This document shows, in pieces, positions 22,705 to 34,109 of a DNA stretch of 64,000 nt. The position numbers and the translations under genes are program-made. This DNA is from Schistosoma haematobium (taxonomy: Eukaryota; Platyhelminthes; Trematoda; Strigeidida; Schistosomatidae). The stretch is from contig NC_067197.1 of assembly GCF_000699445.3 (NCBI RefSeq), positions 6,826,152-6,890,151 on the forward strand. Direction: 5' to 3'. Positions within the stretch are counted from its first letter, which is position 1, and every line of letters begins with the position of its first letter. The notes below the pieces were generated by a model. That model saw only the letters and a program-made list of their open reading frames with translations, was not told where the DNA came from and searched no databases.

Positions 22705-22975
22705 TCATCTTTTACTTACGCCTGTTACTCCCAATGGAGCATAGGCTGCCGATTAGCATTCTCTAACTCAATCTGTCCTGGATCTTCCTTTCTAGTTCTA
22801 TCCAATTCTTGTTCATTTTTCTCATGATGGCCTGTCTCCATTTTCTTGGCGTAATATGTTGTTTGGTCTTCCTCTTCTTCTTTGACATTGAAGATTCCAT
22901 GTCAGGGCTTGCCACGTGATTCAGTTGTGTGCTTACCACAATGTGTGTCCTATCCAATTACAGCGCTTATTCCTG
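22705..22975 (-). pseudogene. LINE-B C-terminal fragment
   Basis: A 64-codon minus frame (22763-22957) keeps 'KKKRKTKQHITPRKW' and '[16 protein letters not shown]', the basic C-terminal tail of the element. The reversed (TAAG)-like end lies at 22705-22720. The best preserved LINE-B copy here, still only the last ~80 codons. Confidence 0.75.
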
Positions 22976-22989
22976 ACTTCTTCATCTCT

Positions 22990-23790
22990 ACTTCAACAGA
23001 ATTGAAATGTTTACTCAAACGTATTCATTTAGTATTCATAGGTATGATAATATATATAATACTAATCTAATTATCAAAGTGTTACTATTTGTTGTTAAGT
23101 CTATTTTTTCTATATTTAGAAATAGTTGTATCAGTTCAGAAAATCAACGTTTATAAAAGATAACTAATTTGTTCATTATATTTCATGACGTCTCCTTAAA
23201 AAGATATACTACTTTTATGAAAGGATAAGCGATAAAGAAGATTATTCCAAATCCCAACCACCCCCCTCCCACTGAACCGCTTTCCCCCCCCTAGTGTTTT
23301 ACTGACTACGTTTCCATATATCTATATGCATGTTCACGTTTTGTATATATATATATTATCTAATATACATCTATAAACATAAAAGAAAGTTTACATCAGT
23401 ATAATGACAATTAACAACAAAAAAGAAATTATTTTTGCTAATAACTAACACAGTTCATCAAATGTTCATTTATTTAGTTATTTTATATATACTACTGATA
23501 ATTTTAAGTATGTTATTCAGTTATTTTATGCATTTCTTTTTCTTATATTGTAGTATTATAGTAATTAATTACTATGAAGATAGGTTGCTTTGATTGTTGA
23601 CATATATACTTCTTTCAAATAATTGGGAAACAAAACTTTGGAAAGATTAAATCTAGTTTTTTTTCTCTTCATATTACTGAATAAATCAAAAGACAACTTA
23701 TCTGATTATTTTTATTTTCTTTTATATTATAGAATATAAATTACCGATTATGGTTCAATCAAATTATCAATATAGGTTTGTGGTGAATAT
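22990..23790. other. AT-rich DNA with a C-run tract
   Basis: Contains two C-runs of six to eight bases (23252-23291) and (TA)n stretches. No gene or family match seen. Confidence 0.5.
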
Positions 23791-23794
23791 TAAG

Positions 23795-24190
23795 GTTTGG
23801 ATTGAGATCATAAACTAATTGATGTTAGACCAGCATTGAAAATCTGGAAGTAGAGGATGGTCGATTCGTTTTATTGTGGGACTCCTTAGCGGTGTGCATC
23901 TATGATCCCGTACGCAGGATTCAAACCCATCGTCTTCAATCTCTCGTGCGAACGCTTAACCTCTAGAATACTGATCCGGCTGGCATCCAATGGTGTTAAT
24001 GTTTAACTCCAATCAATATATGATATTACGCGACTATCTTCCATTATACTGAAGTAGATACTTGTCTTTACTCGACAAGGATTAGCTCCAATGGTCACAG
24101 CTTCTCACTGATAATTACCATATGCCCACTAGTGATTAGATTACTAAGGGAATTCTAGGAGTTCTACTAAGTTCTAATAGCCAAGTCAAC
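23795..24190 (-). repeat. Family B retroposon, nearly full unit
   Basis: In reverse sense: tail (agatcataaactaattgatg), hammerhead (first box altered, second box GAAT), head ('gcttaacctctagaatactg'), then the upstream segment to 24190. Confirms that the upstream segment is part of the family unit. Confidence 0.75.
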
Positions 24191-24424
24191 ATGATTAAAC
24201 AGTTTCAAACTTGTCACATTCTGCTTATTTCTTATCAATATCAACTAATTTACATAAGTACTGTTTAGATTCCATGAATTTATTTAGAAAGAATAGTAAT
24301 AATAATTATTATTATTATTTGTTTGTTGTTTTCAGTTCACATGTGCTGCCATATACTATCTCTAATTCAACGTCATTTTGTATCCAACTTAAATAAGTTG
24401 ACTTTCGTTTAAATTCTGTTTGTA

Positions 24425-24485
24425 TTGGATTAGCAACAACAACACCATCACCACCACCACCACCGACAACAACAACAACAACAAA
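24425..24485. repeat. CAA/CCA simple repeat
   Basis: Trinucleotide tract of CAA, CCA and CCACCA. It creates a Gly/Val-rich frame on the minus strand that is not a gene. Confidence 0.85.
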
Positions 24486-24489
24486 ATAT

Positions 24490-24840
24490 TCTTCTAAATG
24501 TTTGATAATTTGCAATTTATTTTAAATGTGATCATGTTGATGAAGATAAATAGAAAGAAACAAAACGAAACGAAAAACGAGAATGATGACAGTGATCATG
24601 ATTGACCTTGAGAAAATAATGATGAAAATGGAAGAAATAAATTTGAATATGTCACAAATAAAAGAACGATCTGTGAACTAATTATCTGAGTAAAAAAAAG
24701 ATGGTACTTGCTTCTTATGTGTATTTGTGTATTGATCATTAGATATAGAAAAATGAATAAACGAAATAGACAGGAATTCTCAATGACCACTGTTGTGTAA
24801 ATAATATAAGAACATCTAAAATAGAATGGATGACTATAAG
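24490..24840. other. AT-rich DNA, nothing recognised
   Basis: The 119-codon minus-strand frame overlapping here (24596-24955) runs into a Sm-alpha copy and has no recognisable domain. It is aromatic-rich and probably random. Confidence 0.45.
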
Positions 24841-25410
24841 TAAAGATGGATAGGGGTTGGTAATGGGATCTAAGATACGTGTTTCGTCCCATTTGAAACT
24901 CATCAGTTGGATGTACGAATCTTAAATAAGAAGAAACGCGCATCTGAGATTTCACTGCTAGCCACTATCCATCTTTGCTTATGGTACTTGTGAATTAAGG
25001 TAGTATTGAAACAATACGCATAGTATACATATGCTAATAAGAGAATGATCAATTGCAGTCCTAAACATTAATGAGAAGATTCAAGTAAAGAACACCAAGT
25101 TAATTGAAACTTCACCTCATTGTATAAGCAAGTGGCTATCACGACTCACTAGCTAAATGGATAACACGATGGCATTTGAAACGAACAGTACTGAGTCCGA
25201 GTCTTGGGGTGAACATCAACTCTGAGATGCAGGTACATCCAGCTCACGAATCCCAAATGAGACGAAACATACGTCCTAAATTTCACTTCTAGCCACTGTC
25301 CATCTTTGCTTATACTACTTGTGAATTAGGGCACAGTATGCACATATACTAATAAGAGACTGATCGATTACAGTCTTAAACATCAATGAGGAGATTCAAA
25401 CAAACAATAC
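24840..25410 (+). repeat. Family A (Sm-alpha) dimer
   Basis: 24860-24970 is a foldback of a minus hammerhead (CTGATGAG, CGAAA, triplet ATC) and the 3' half of a plus hammerhead. A full plus unit follows: tail, tRNA-like head ('ctagctaaatggataacacg', 'gagtccgagtc'), and a second hammerhead near 25240-25285 whose first box is CTCACGAA. The GAAA boxes of the two plus motifs are 331 bases apart, the Sm-alpha monomer length. Confidence 0.85.
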
Positions 25411-25940
25411 AAATAGGAAAAATGTAAAGTTTGTAACATTTTAAACCGTTTCTCTAAATTTAGAATAAAAGTGGGAGTATTTACATAAAGATTCATTTGA
25501 ACATACAGTGATAACTTGTGTACAGCATGAAATTAGAAAAACTTCCTACTGACTCCTGATAGTATTTAATAAAATCTCAGATGAATCATTCATTTAATTT
25601 GTAATTTACATTACAACCTGACTTTACATAAAAAACATTCGAAAGCTACCCTAATACTCTATGTAGTTGTTTCGTTTTAATGAGCTAATCGTCAAAATTG
25701 CGGAAACTCCCCCCCCGGTACAATTCCAGAAACTAGGCTCTATAACTTTCAGTTTTTGATGAGGAGCCAGTTATGGTTAAACAAATCGTTGTGTTGCATG
25801 ACCATTTATTACTTTAGTCATTTGTATTGATAGACTATTGATAAGTGTTCGGTGTGATAAATTAAAACCTTAGTATTTTTGATTCAATCCATTAATGATT
25901 CAATATAAAGTTTAATAAACTGAACAGAATAGTTATTTTC
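25410..25940. other. AT-rich DNA, nothing recognised
   Basis: One C9-type run near 25711. No gene signal or repeat-family match was seen. Confidence 0.5.
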
Positions 25941-25978
25941 TTTGAACTATTTGACAAAACATAGTTGCATAGTTTCAA

Positions 25979-26452
25979 ATGTCCTGGTACGGCTGAGGGT
26001 GGGAAGAGTTAGCTCCCCCTATCGAAATGCTCTCACATGGTCACGTGCATACAACCGCTGTCCGGGAAGTCCTACTCACTGCCTTATCGCGGAAGTACTA
26101 TTGTTTACGAAATTGAGAGGACGAAATGCAAATGTCCGACACTTTAACTCGGTTGGTGGACACGGAGAATCCACCTAGGGGAGTTTGAAAACCCTGATTA
26201 CAAACCAATGGTGCACATGGACTCCAGGATCCTGAAGGAACAAATGGCGTATAAACCAATTGTTGGTCACCGGCTACGATGAGACTGCATCTCCTGACGT
26301 TGTTCCACTGCCTTGTGGATCAGACCTCAAGATCAATTGCTCCGGATGTGGCTTCCTAAGAAAACCAGCCCTCACACAAATTGAATGGTTTATGTGGTGC
26401 ATATCGATTTGGTTCCTCCTTGTACCAATGTTTACGTGTTTAAATAAATGAA
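25979..26452 (+). repeat. Family D retroposon-like repeat, near full length
   Basis: From 'atgtcctggtacggctgagg' to the A-rich end 'ttaaataaatgaataa'. Collinear with 4390-4915. Its 78- and 63-codon frames are not shared between copies. Confidence 0.8.
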
Positions 26453-26699
26453 TAACAGCTTCTATGGTTTATTGTTAATGAAAGATATCTGATGATACCA
26501 GAACTATTAACATATATGGTTGAAAACATTGTCCACCAGGAAAAATCAGTTAAAAACTATGTCTTCAATGAATTCTTGATGATTGCATTACATTTTGTTT
26601 AAATCAGCTGATGGAATTATTCAATGTAACACAGTCATGCTGAATAGATTGTTTATATTTTTTCTTGTTTACTTATCATTGAATGGAAGTTATCTTTGT

Positions 26700-27000
26700 G
26701 AAGAATGATTTGTGTCATTATCATGTAGTGCAAGAACATTCAAGTGAGGACAATCATTTCATTGTTTAATGAAATATTACACAATGCTTTTGTAAAATAT
26801 CAAAATCATATATTAAATACATCATTTACATATTCTCCACTAGTTTTCCTTTACATGCTTCCTGATTCCTTCAATTCTGTTGTTATAGTACAATTACTTT
26901 CTGTTCACTTCAATTGAATCTTCTTAATGTTCTCCTGACATGCATTACAGTTTCGATTGGTGTTACATACTACGTATATCTATCAACATAAGTTCCAAAC
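26700..27000 (+). repeat. Family E repeat
   Basis: Same order as 2280-2575: 'aagtgaggacaatcatttca', CT-rich body, 'gacatgcattacag', then 'catactacgtatatctatca'. More diverged than other copies. Confidence 0.6.
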
Positions 27001-27486
27001 ACATTACTATTATGAGGTTGCTAAGAAAGAAGAATAATAGTTTTATAACCAGTATTTATTCAGTACAAGATAGCCTCAAACAGTTTTGCTTATCTTCCAA
27101 TTTAAAAATGTTTATATCTTTGACTATGGCAGTGCTAGTTTGAGTTTTTCATGTTACACTGATTTCCTTGAGGATCCAATTAAGTGTTTCTGAGTAGTTT
27201 TACTAAGCACCAGACATATATTTAGTTACTTTCCTAAAAAAAACATAATTATGGAAGGCAATTGCTCGATTGGAAAAGAGTTTCCATCACCTGTTAACTG
27301 TAGCTAAACAAATATTGAAAATCAGAAAGGATTGAACAATTGTTGTAGTATGGGACTCAAATTTGGTTAACCTTTGAGACTCATATTTTTAAGTTAGGAT
27401 AAGAAGATGTAACATTTGATGACATCGGTTTTATTCTCAATATGATATTCTAGTCAGTATGATATTTGTATTAATTATTATAATAA

Positions 27487-27796
27487 TGTGAGAATGGCAC
27501 ACAGGTGAACTCAAGGAAGCTCAAAAAAGCTCAGAAAGAGCCAAAGACATTCCATCCAATTATCTTTTGGAGGAACATTTCAGAATCTCAACGTGTAGCT
27601 CCCCGACTAGATAAATGCTAAAAATCACTGTTTTGACTAAAAACTAAAAATATCTGAGTGATTTTAACTATATTTGACACTGTTTGGAATAACATTCTTT
27701 CTCACTCGTCTTCTCGTTATCGACTTGAAAGGTTCTAGCGTTCGGACGCTCAAGTTGTACGTGGTATATCAAAGAATCTAAGGTCTAGATATAACA
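27487..27796 (+). mobile_element. Solo LTR (Ty3/Gypsy-like) with 5-bp target duplication
   Basis: A 310-bp segment starts TGTGAGAATGG and ends ATATAACA, with AATAA directly before (27482-27486) and after (27797-27801). It is collinear with the second solo LTR at 62013-62364 ('gtgaactcaaggaagctc', 'caacgtgtagctccccga', 'gacactgtttggaataa'). TG...CA ends and a 5-bp duplication fit Ty3/Gypsy. The TATA-like box is degraded to TAAAAAT. Confidence 0.85.
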
Positions 27797-27954
27797 AATA
27801 ATAATAATAACAGAATATTTTTAACAGTTTGTACTAGAAAGTAAAATACACATTCTATGAAGTTGGTGATGTTACCTAAACTTGTGCAGCTTGTTAAAAA
27901 GATTATCTTTCAGTCTTAATATTGTTGGAATGAAGTCATTCCATTTATTAATGT

Positions 27955-28090
27955 GTGAGGCGATGGCTTAGTCATTAAAGTAAAAAGCTTTCGGCGGATG
28001 AGTTTGATTCTCACTCCACCTAACTTGATCCATGAGACTGAGTAGTGTCACTAGCCCTCACATGAATATTTTAGTTCCCAGTCAACTAGG
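27955..28090 (+). repeat. Possible tRNA-like short retroposon
   Basis: 'ggcgatggcttagtcattaa' and 'gagtttgattctcactccac' are spaced like A- and B-boxes. Sequence differs from families A and B and only one copy was noticed. Weak. Confidence 0.25.
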
Positions 28091-28184
28091 TAAATATTTG
28101 TATTTATTTATACAAAAATTGAAATACCAGATGTCTAAAATAAACTGATAAATGAGATTGAACATCTTGTAATTTATTTTCATA

Positions 28185-28600
28185 GTTTAACTCACGAACT
28201 TCCAGGTCCAGCTAGGATCAGTCCGCTGTCTAAACTATGAGAATCCTACAATCTCCCAGACTGACAATAATCATATACTCACTAGTAACTAGCTTCAAGG
28301 TGCGATTTCTGTAACTCTAAAGAGAAGCCCTGGAGGTTTTGAATTTCAGAAATCTTTCTACTGCAGGTAATAGGAGATGGTTACGCTATATCGTGGGTTG
28401 ATTGAGTTCAGAGATGTACATGATCAGACACCGTTTCAGTAGTCTAGAGGTTAAGCGTTCTCATGTGAGACGGAAAATCCTGGGTTCTATCCCATAAGGT
28501 GAGGTTATGGATGCGTATTTTTGAGGAGTGAAACAGCTGCTTTGTGCTTGATGATTTTTGTTGGTCATCTAGCCAAGAATATTTTATGATTCAAACTATG
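28185..28600 (+). repeat. Family B retroposon, decayed dimer
   Basis: Tail of a first unit (28185-28260), upstream segment, then head with 'agtagtctagaggttaagcg' and B-box-like 'gggttctatccc'. The hammerhead is cut down to 'tgaggagtgaaacagctg', losing stem II. Confidence 0.65.
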
Positions 28601-29202
28601 AAAATTCTATTATCACGACAATATGCCCTATATCGGTGATCAGTCATTAACAAAAGATTCAAAGTTCTGTTGATTGACCAGTGATCGGATTGAAGAGATA
28701 ATTTTATAAACTTTAATGGATCCATGAAAAATGAAATGCAGTAGTCAGGAACATATGCTATCATAGTGATGTTATAACATTTTTCTTGTTGACACTTCAT
28801 ATATATGAATACTGCATACCTTCCGTAACTAATTTTGTTTGATGATAATGTACTATTATGATTTAGAATACACTAAGGTATTTCTTTACATACAATCGAC
28901 AGATTCTTTAAATATAGAACAAGATCTGTGCTAACTTCTTAAACTAGATGATTAACTGACAACACTAAATTTATAATTCATCTCAAAGGCTGGATGGAAT
29001 ACGGACTCTGAAAAAAGCCTGATATTCAAAGAAATTAAGTTAGAATAGAACCATTCTGTTTGTAATAGCAACAAATATGACCTTGAGTTATATCTAAGCT
29101 GTACATTCGTATTTATTGTTCTATTGTAAATAGATGTCTATAGAAACATAGAAGAATGCATTATGAAGTGGTTCAAAAATTCAAATATCAAATGAGATTA
29201 CT

Positions 29203-29628
29203 TACATACTCACGCCTATTACTCCTCGTGGAGGAGCATAGGCCACCCACCAGCACTCTCCGTCCAATCACGTCCTGGGCAGTTATTTACAGTTCTTTCT
29301 AGTTACTATTCATCATTTTCATATCTACTTCTATTTCCCGACGTAATGTGTTCCTTTACCTTCCTCTATTCCGCTTCCCTTTAGAATTTCACGTTGAAGC
29401 TTGTCTCATGATGCAGTTTGATGATTTTCGTAATATATGTCCTATCTATTTACATCGTCTTTTCCCAATTTCCTCTTCAACTGGAAGCTGATTTGTTCTC
29501 TCTCACAGTAGACTGTTGCTGATAGTATCTGGTCAATGGATGTTGAGTATCTTGCGTAGACAATAGTTTATAAATACATGTACCTTCTTGATGATGGTTG
29601 TAGTAGTTCACCAAGTTTCAGATCCACA
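29203..29628 (-). pseudogene. LINE-A C-terminal fragment inside an inverted repeat
   Basis: Reverse-sense LINE-A tail starting at the (TAAG)n end ('acttacatactcacgcctat') and extending to the 'TTTIIKKV' region. It interrupts the left arm of the surrounding inverted repeat, so it is younger than that structure. Frames are broken. Confidence 0.75.
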
Positions 29629-29849
29629 GTAAATGTATGTCTATAGAAAGATAGAGAAAGATGGCATCATAAATTGATTCAATACTTCAAATATCAAATG
29701 AGTCTGGATAATAATAATAATAATCAGGGGGGTTAGAGAAGAATAGAAGGATGAAAATAATTTATGAGGTCAGTATTATAAGTGTTAACTGTTCACTTGA
29801 GAGATATAAAGAAAAATGAAAACAAAAACATGAAGGTCATAATCATAAT

Positions 29850-29851
<2 letters not shown>

Positions 29852-29893
<42 letters not shown>
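29852..29893. repeat. (AAT)n microsatellite
   Basis: About 14 uninterrupted AAT units lie at the centre of the inverted repeat. Confidence 0.95.
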
Positions 29894-30314
29894 CTGAGTG
29901 CAAAAACGATACATCCAACCTTTCATTCTTCTTTGGCCCTAATTCCTTTCTACAGTATGTTTTGGTCTTACATTTGTAATTTTAAACCGTAATCAGTTAT
30001 CATTATCGTTTAACAAGTTTTTTTATGGTTATTTTCCAATTGTTATTGTTGTAGTGACCCTTGTGTTTCCTTTTCATTTTGCTTTATATCTCTCAAGTGA
30101 ACAATTAACACTTATAATACTGACCTCATAAATTATTTTCATCCTTCTGTTCTTCTCTAATCCGCCTGATTATTATTATCCGACCTCATTTGATATTTGA
30201 AGTATTGAATCAATTTATGATGTCATCTTCCTCTATCTTTCTATAGACATTTATTTACCATAGAACAATAAATACGAATGTACAGCTTAACTAAAGGATT
30301 TCGTTGAAGATTGT

Positions 30315-30680
30315 TCAGTTTTTGATTGAGATCATGAATCGATTGATGCTAGACCGCCATTGAAGACCTGGAAACACTGGATGGTCGTTTCGTTCTAGTA
30401 TGAGACTCCTAAACAGTGCGCATCCACCGTTCCGTACGTGGGACTCAAACTTAGTACCTTCAGTCTCACACGCAAACGCTTTACCTCTAAACCACTGAGT
30501 TGGCATCCAACGGAAGATGGTCGTGAAATTTTCGTGGGTTTGTTCAGGTAAGACGTTAACCGTTCGCATGTGAGACCCAAGGTCCGAAGTTTGAGTCATA
30601 CATACGGAACCGTGGATACACACTGTTTAAGAGTCCCATACTAGGACGAAACAGCCGTCCAGTGCTTCGGAGCAAATTAC
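30315..30680. repeat. Inverted pair of family B copies
   Basis: Minus copy (30320-30510): tail, hammerhead with TTTAGGAG in place of CTGAGGAG, head. Plus copy (30530-30675): head, hammerhead with TTTAAGAG and intact GAAAC and GTC. Both cores have lost C3. The plus copy ends at the hammerhead. Confidence 0.75.
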
Positions 30681-31190
30681 CCTAGTTGATACTTCTTCAC
30701 AACCATCTGTTGAATGTTAAACAGTTATCTTTTGTTCCACTTGTTATTTGTTTTTTTGTTCATTGAGACTTGATTTGTTATCGAAGTCGGTACAATCTAA
30801 TAATAACGATACATTTCTTTTTCCAAGTACAGTTACTACGGTATCTTCTTTAAGACTAGTAAGTGTATCTGCCCATAAAATTGGTCAAATTCTTAAGTAA
30901 CTAATGACCAATATCATTGAAATTTTGTATGGAATAATATGACTTTAGTCAAATCTTTTTTTGGGGTTGAGTTTATCTTGACAGAAGCATTTGCTAAAAA
31001 TAACTCTGGGTAGTTTTTTTCCAGTGAAATTTTTGTATTTTCTTAAGTTGGATTGTTTTTGTAGTCGATGCTTAGTTAACATATTCACATTGAGTATTTC
31101 ATTAGATTTGTACTTTTGATTAGTCGGTTGGTATAAAAATAAACCTCTATATATTTCATATTGATTAGTTAGAATTCTCTATGGAATACA
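30680..31190. other. AT-rich DNA, nothing recognised
   Basis: No gene or repeat-family match seen. Confidence 0.5.
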
Positions 31191-31505
31191 CGCGGCCTGC
31201 ATGAGTATCCGGACTACTTATTCTTGCTGTCTAGATATTTCAACAAGTTATCCAATTTTGTTTTAATACGATCATTATGGCTATTAATCACATAACCTAT
31301 TCAGGTGCGTTTCGCCCAATCAGAGATATCGTGGTTTCTGGCAATATACAATGAAAAGAATGTATATTATTTAGATGTCGATTGACTGGACTGTTAACTT
31401 CTAATTGACGATCACTCCATACTTATCATCAGGATCGACCAAGAAGTAAGAAATGGAAACATGTTGAAATATTTTGTGCTGAGCATTCTATATTATATCA
31501 AAGAA
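31190..31505 (-). repeat. Repeat F1, dispersed
   Basis: Reverse complement matches 13180-13475 in several ordered blocks. Ends are not sharply defined. Confidence 0.55.
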
Positions 31506-32330
31506 TATAATACTGAATATTGTTAATGGTAATGATAATAAATAACTAAACTGTGGAAACTAGTTCAGATTGAGATCTAGTACAAAACGTGAATAACTGT
31601 CTTCTCGTTCAGTTGAGTCTTTTCAGCATTATTTGCTCAACATAATAGATTTATTTTCTCCATTTATATTTTTTTTAAAGTGGGTGATGAGTTACTTCAT
31701 AGACAATCGGTAACTCAGTACTATAATGTATTACCATCTATGTTTGGCAAAAATATTTGATACTGTTGTGTCCAACACTGTTATGATTGGAGAATGCTCA
31801 ATGGACTTGTGCTTGATACTGTAACCCTGAATCTGACAATATATCACTAGAATACAAAGACTATTGATTTATTTGACCTCAAAATAAATCAAAATAGTAA
31901 ATGCATACACTAATTTTTATATGATTTACGTACAGTCAGATTTGTTTGCATTGAAGTGAGTAGTATCTAACATTAATTAATCAATAAACACAATTACATC
32001 TCCATACAATTATATATCTGTAACCATGATATATAACTATATGACTAAGTCATATAAATATTCCTCAATATACTGCTACACGTCACAGGTAAGCGATTTC
32101 ATTTGTCAGTCGCAGTTGGTCACGTCATTTCTCACCATATTAAATACTAAATAGAATTCTTGGGTTATATAGTAAGTTATATGTGGTAACACTTATTTCA
32201 GTAATAGCATCTTCAGATTATCATAAAACCTTTCATTCACATACTTTATTATATATTAGTTGTTTGAATCTACTCATTGACATATACAATTGAAATTGAT
32301 CAGTCTTTTTTGGCATAAATACACCTTGTG
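31505..32330. other. AT-rich DNA, nothing recognised
   Basis: No open frame, tRNA or repeat-family match was recognised in this stretch. Confidence 0.5.
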
Positions 32331-32475
32331 TGGATTGCCTCAATATTGACACTAAGTTACAAGTATTTTAAGCAAGAATAGATAGTGAGTGGTAGCAGGA
32401 TTCCGAATGTGAGTTTCTTCCTATTTGGGACACGTCATCTGAATGTATTTACATCTCAGACTTGATGTTTGCTCT
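32330..32475 (-). repeat. Family A (Sm-alpha) fragment
   Basis: Reverse-sense hammerhead area ('tttcttcctatttgggacac') and part of the tail. The first core box is destroyed in sense orientation (AGATGACG). Confidence 0.65.
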
Positions 32476-32564
32476 TCCTCTCTAAATATGAATCACAAAT
32501 ATCAACTATATATCTAATTCATATTTTATCACTCTTAAGGCATTCAGTTTTTTATCAATATACA

Positions 32565-32640
32565 GGGATTGTGGAGATTATTAAGTTTTTCACTGAGATC
32601 ATGAACCGCTTGGTGTTAGTGTTATAACACCCTGTCGTTG
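32565..32640 (-). repeat. Family B tail fragment
   Basis: 'gagatcatgaaccgcttggt' is the reversed B tail. Only ~60 bases remain. Confidence 0.5.
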
Positions 32641-32747
32641 TATAATAAGCTCCGACATACGAACAAGGACCTTCCTTTCTATTTCAATGCAAGCAGTTTG
32701 GCACGTACAAATATTTTTCTCTGTTCTTGCTTTAATCAAACTTACCT

Positions 32748-33275
32748 ACTTACGCCTGCTACGCCTCGAAGAGGAGCATAGGCCGCACATCTGCATTCTC
32801 TAACTTATTCCGTACTGGCCAATCCTTTCCAAGGGTTTCTAATTACTATTCATTCATATCACATCGCCCTCCAATTCCCGATGCAATATGTTCCATTATC
32901 TTTCTTATTTTTTCTTCTATTCAGGATTTCAAGTTAGTGCTTGACTTGTGATGTAATTTTGATGATTTCCACAGTGTATTTCTTATCCACTTCCAACATC
33001 TTTTCCTAATTTTTTCTTCAAATGGGAGCTGATTTATTCTCTCCCACAATAGACTGTTCCTGATAGTATCTGGTCCACGGACATGAAGTATGTTGTGTAG
33101 ACAATTGTTTATTAATAGTTGTAACATTTTTTTGATGATTATAGTAGTTCTCAATGTTTTAACTCTGTACAATAGAACTTTGTTGATGTTCGTATTGTAG
33201 AATCTGACTTTGATGTTAATTGGCAAACAACGGTTTTGAGTTTCATATATTCCTCAATATTAGGAATACTTTACT
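32748..33275 (-). pseudogene. LINE-A C-terminal fragment
   Basis: A 101-codon minus frame (32921-33226) keeps '[16 protein letters not shown]', '[14 protein letters not shown]' and '[13 protein letters not shown]', the conserved LINE-A tail. The rest to the (TAAG)-type end (32748) continues in other frames. It is the longest uninterrupted LINE-A frame here but lacks the catalytic region. Confidence 0.8.
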
Positions 33276-33349
33276 AATTTCATAACTTTATCACATTCTC
33301 CTTGTTCATCAGCCATACTTAAACATTACTATTTTCGATATAATATATG

Positions 33350-33765
33350 TAATATTCGGTAGCCTAAAGGTTAAGCATTCATGCGCGAGACTGATAGGTC
33401 CTGATTTCCAATCTCGCGAGGGCAGGATCGTGGATGCGCACTGCTGAGGAGTACCATACAAGGATGAAATGGCCGTCCAGTGCTTTCAGGTTTTCCTTAA
33501 TAGTCTAGCTTTAATTAACTCATGAATTCAATTATTAAATTACTACAATCTCCACAAAACCCCTCTCTGATTATAATCAACATATGCTTACTAGTGACTG
33601 TCTCCATGGGTTATTTCCTGGAGTTCTAGTGAGAAGCAGTGACCATTGGAGTTCAACCGGTTCTATTGTGAGATAGTAACTTACTTAAGACAATGGCGAA
33701 ACGTGGCACAAATTCATGGATTGGTTAAAGTTAGATATTAACCCTGTTGGGTACCAGCTCAGTGG
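33350..33765 (+). repeat. Family B retroposon: unit plus start of a second
   Basis: Head ('agcctaaaggttaagcattc'), hammerhead, tail, then the upstream segment leading into a second head that is cut off right after its A-box ('cagctcagtggt', ~33765). This is the expected arrangement of a truncated tandem dimer. Confidence 0.85.
33438..33483 (+). ncRNA. Hammerhead ribozyme (family B), intact core
   Basis: Stem I GCACTG (33438-33443) pairs with CAGTGC (33478-33483). CTGAGGAG, TGAAA and GTC (33475-33477) are present. Pair 10.1/11.1 is a G-U wobble and stem II carries mismatches. Stem III is A-U plus a weak U-G pair closing a short loop. Confidence 0.8.
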
Positions 33766-33829
33766 TAATATTATTATATTTATATTTAATTGTCTTGTTT
33801 CTTTTAAAAGAAATACATTTATCTACAGT

Positions 33830-34105
33830 ACAATCGTATTGAACAAGAACACAGATGGGGACAACCGAATTACATTTAGCACAAAATTACAGAGTTACTT
33901 GGTAAAATAGAAAAACCATACTATAATACTTAATTTGCCAAAATGTTCAATAATTGTCTCGAACTTCATTGTTATTGCATTTCCATACTAATTGCTTTCT
34001 ATTCCCGTTCTTCCTTTCTTGGTTTTCCCAATCTTCTGCTGCCAGACATTACATTCCTGACTCGCATTACATACTACTTATATCAATATAAGTAGCACGC
34101 ACCAC
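33830..34105 (+). repeat. Family E repeat with terminal palindrome
   Basis: Body with 'ttgttattgcatttccatac' and CT-rich part, ending in 'catactacttatatcaatat' 'aagtag' (34071-34096). Confidence 0.7.
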
Positions 34106-34109
34106 ACAA

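Larger units (their letters stand above)
29089..30300. repeat. Large inverted repeat, left arm split by a LINE fragment
   Basis: Right arm (about 30050-30300) in reverse complement matches 29095-29202 plus 29630-29851. The left arm is split by LINE-A sequence (29203-29628), and ~75 bases ('tgtctatagaaa...caaatcaaatgag'-type end) occur on both sides of the insert. Between the arms are an (AAT)n tract and ~155 bases of unique sequence. Arms are about 90% alike by eye. It may be a foldback or MITE-like element. Confidence 0.75.

Noticed and set aside
24596..24955. 119-codon minus-strand open frame
   Set aside because: No domain or codon bias, overlaps a Sm-alpha copy at one end, and composition is what AT-rich DNA gives by chance.
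13200..31480. Possible long-stem-II hammerhead in repeat F1 (CTGATGA ... CGAAAC)
   Set aside because: The boxes are over 100 bases apart, no convincing stem II or cleavage triplet is visible, and the plus copy lacks CGAAAC.
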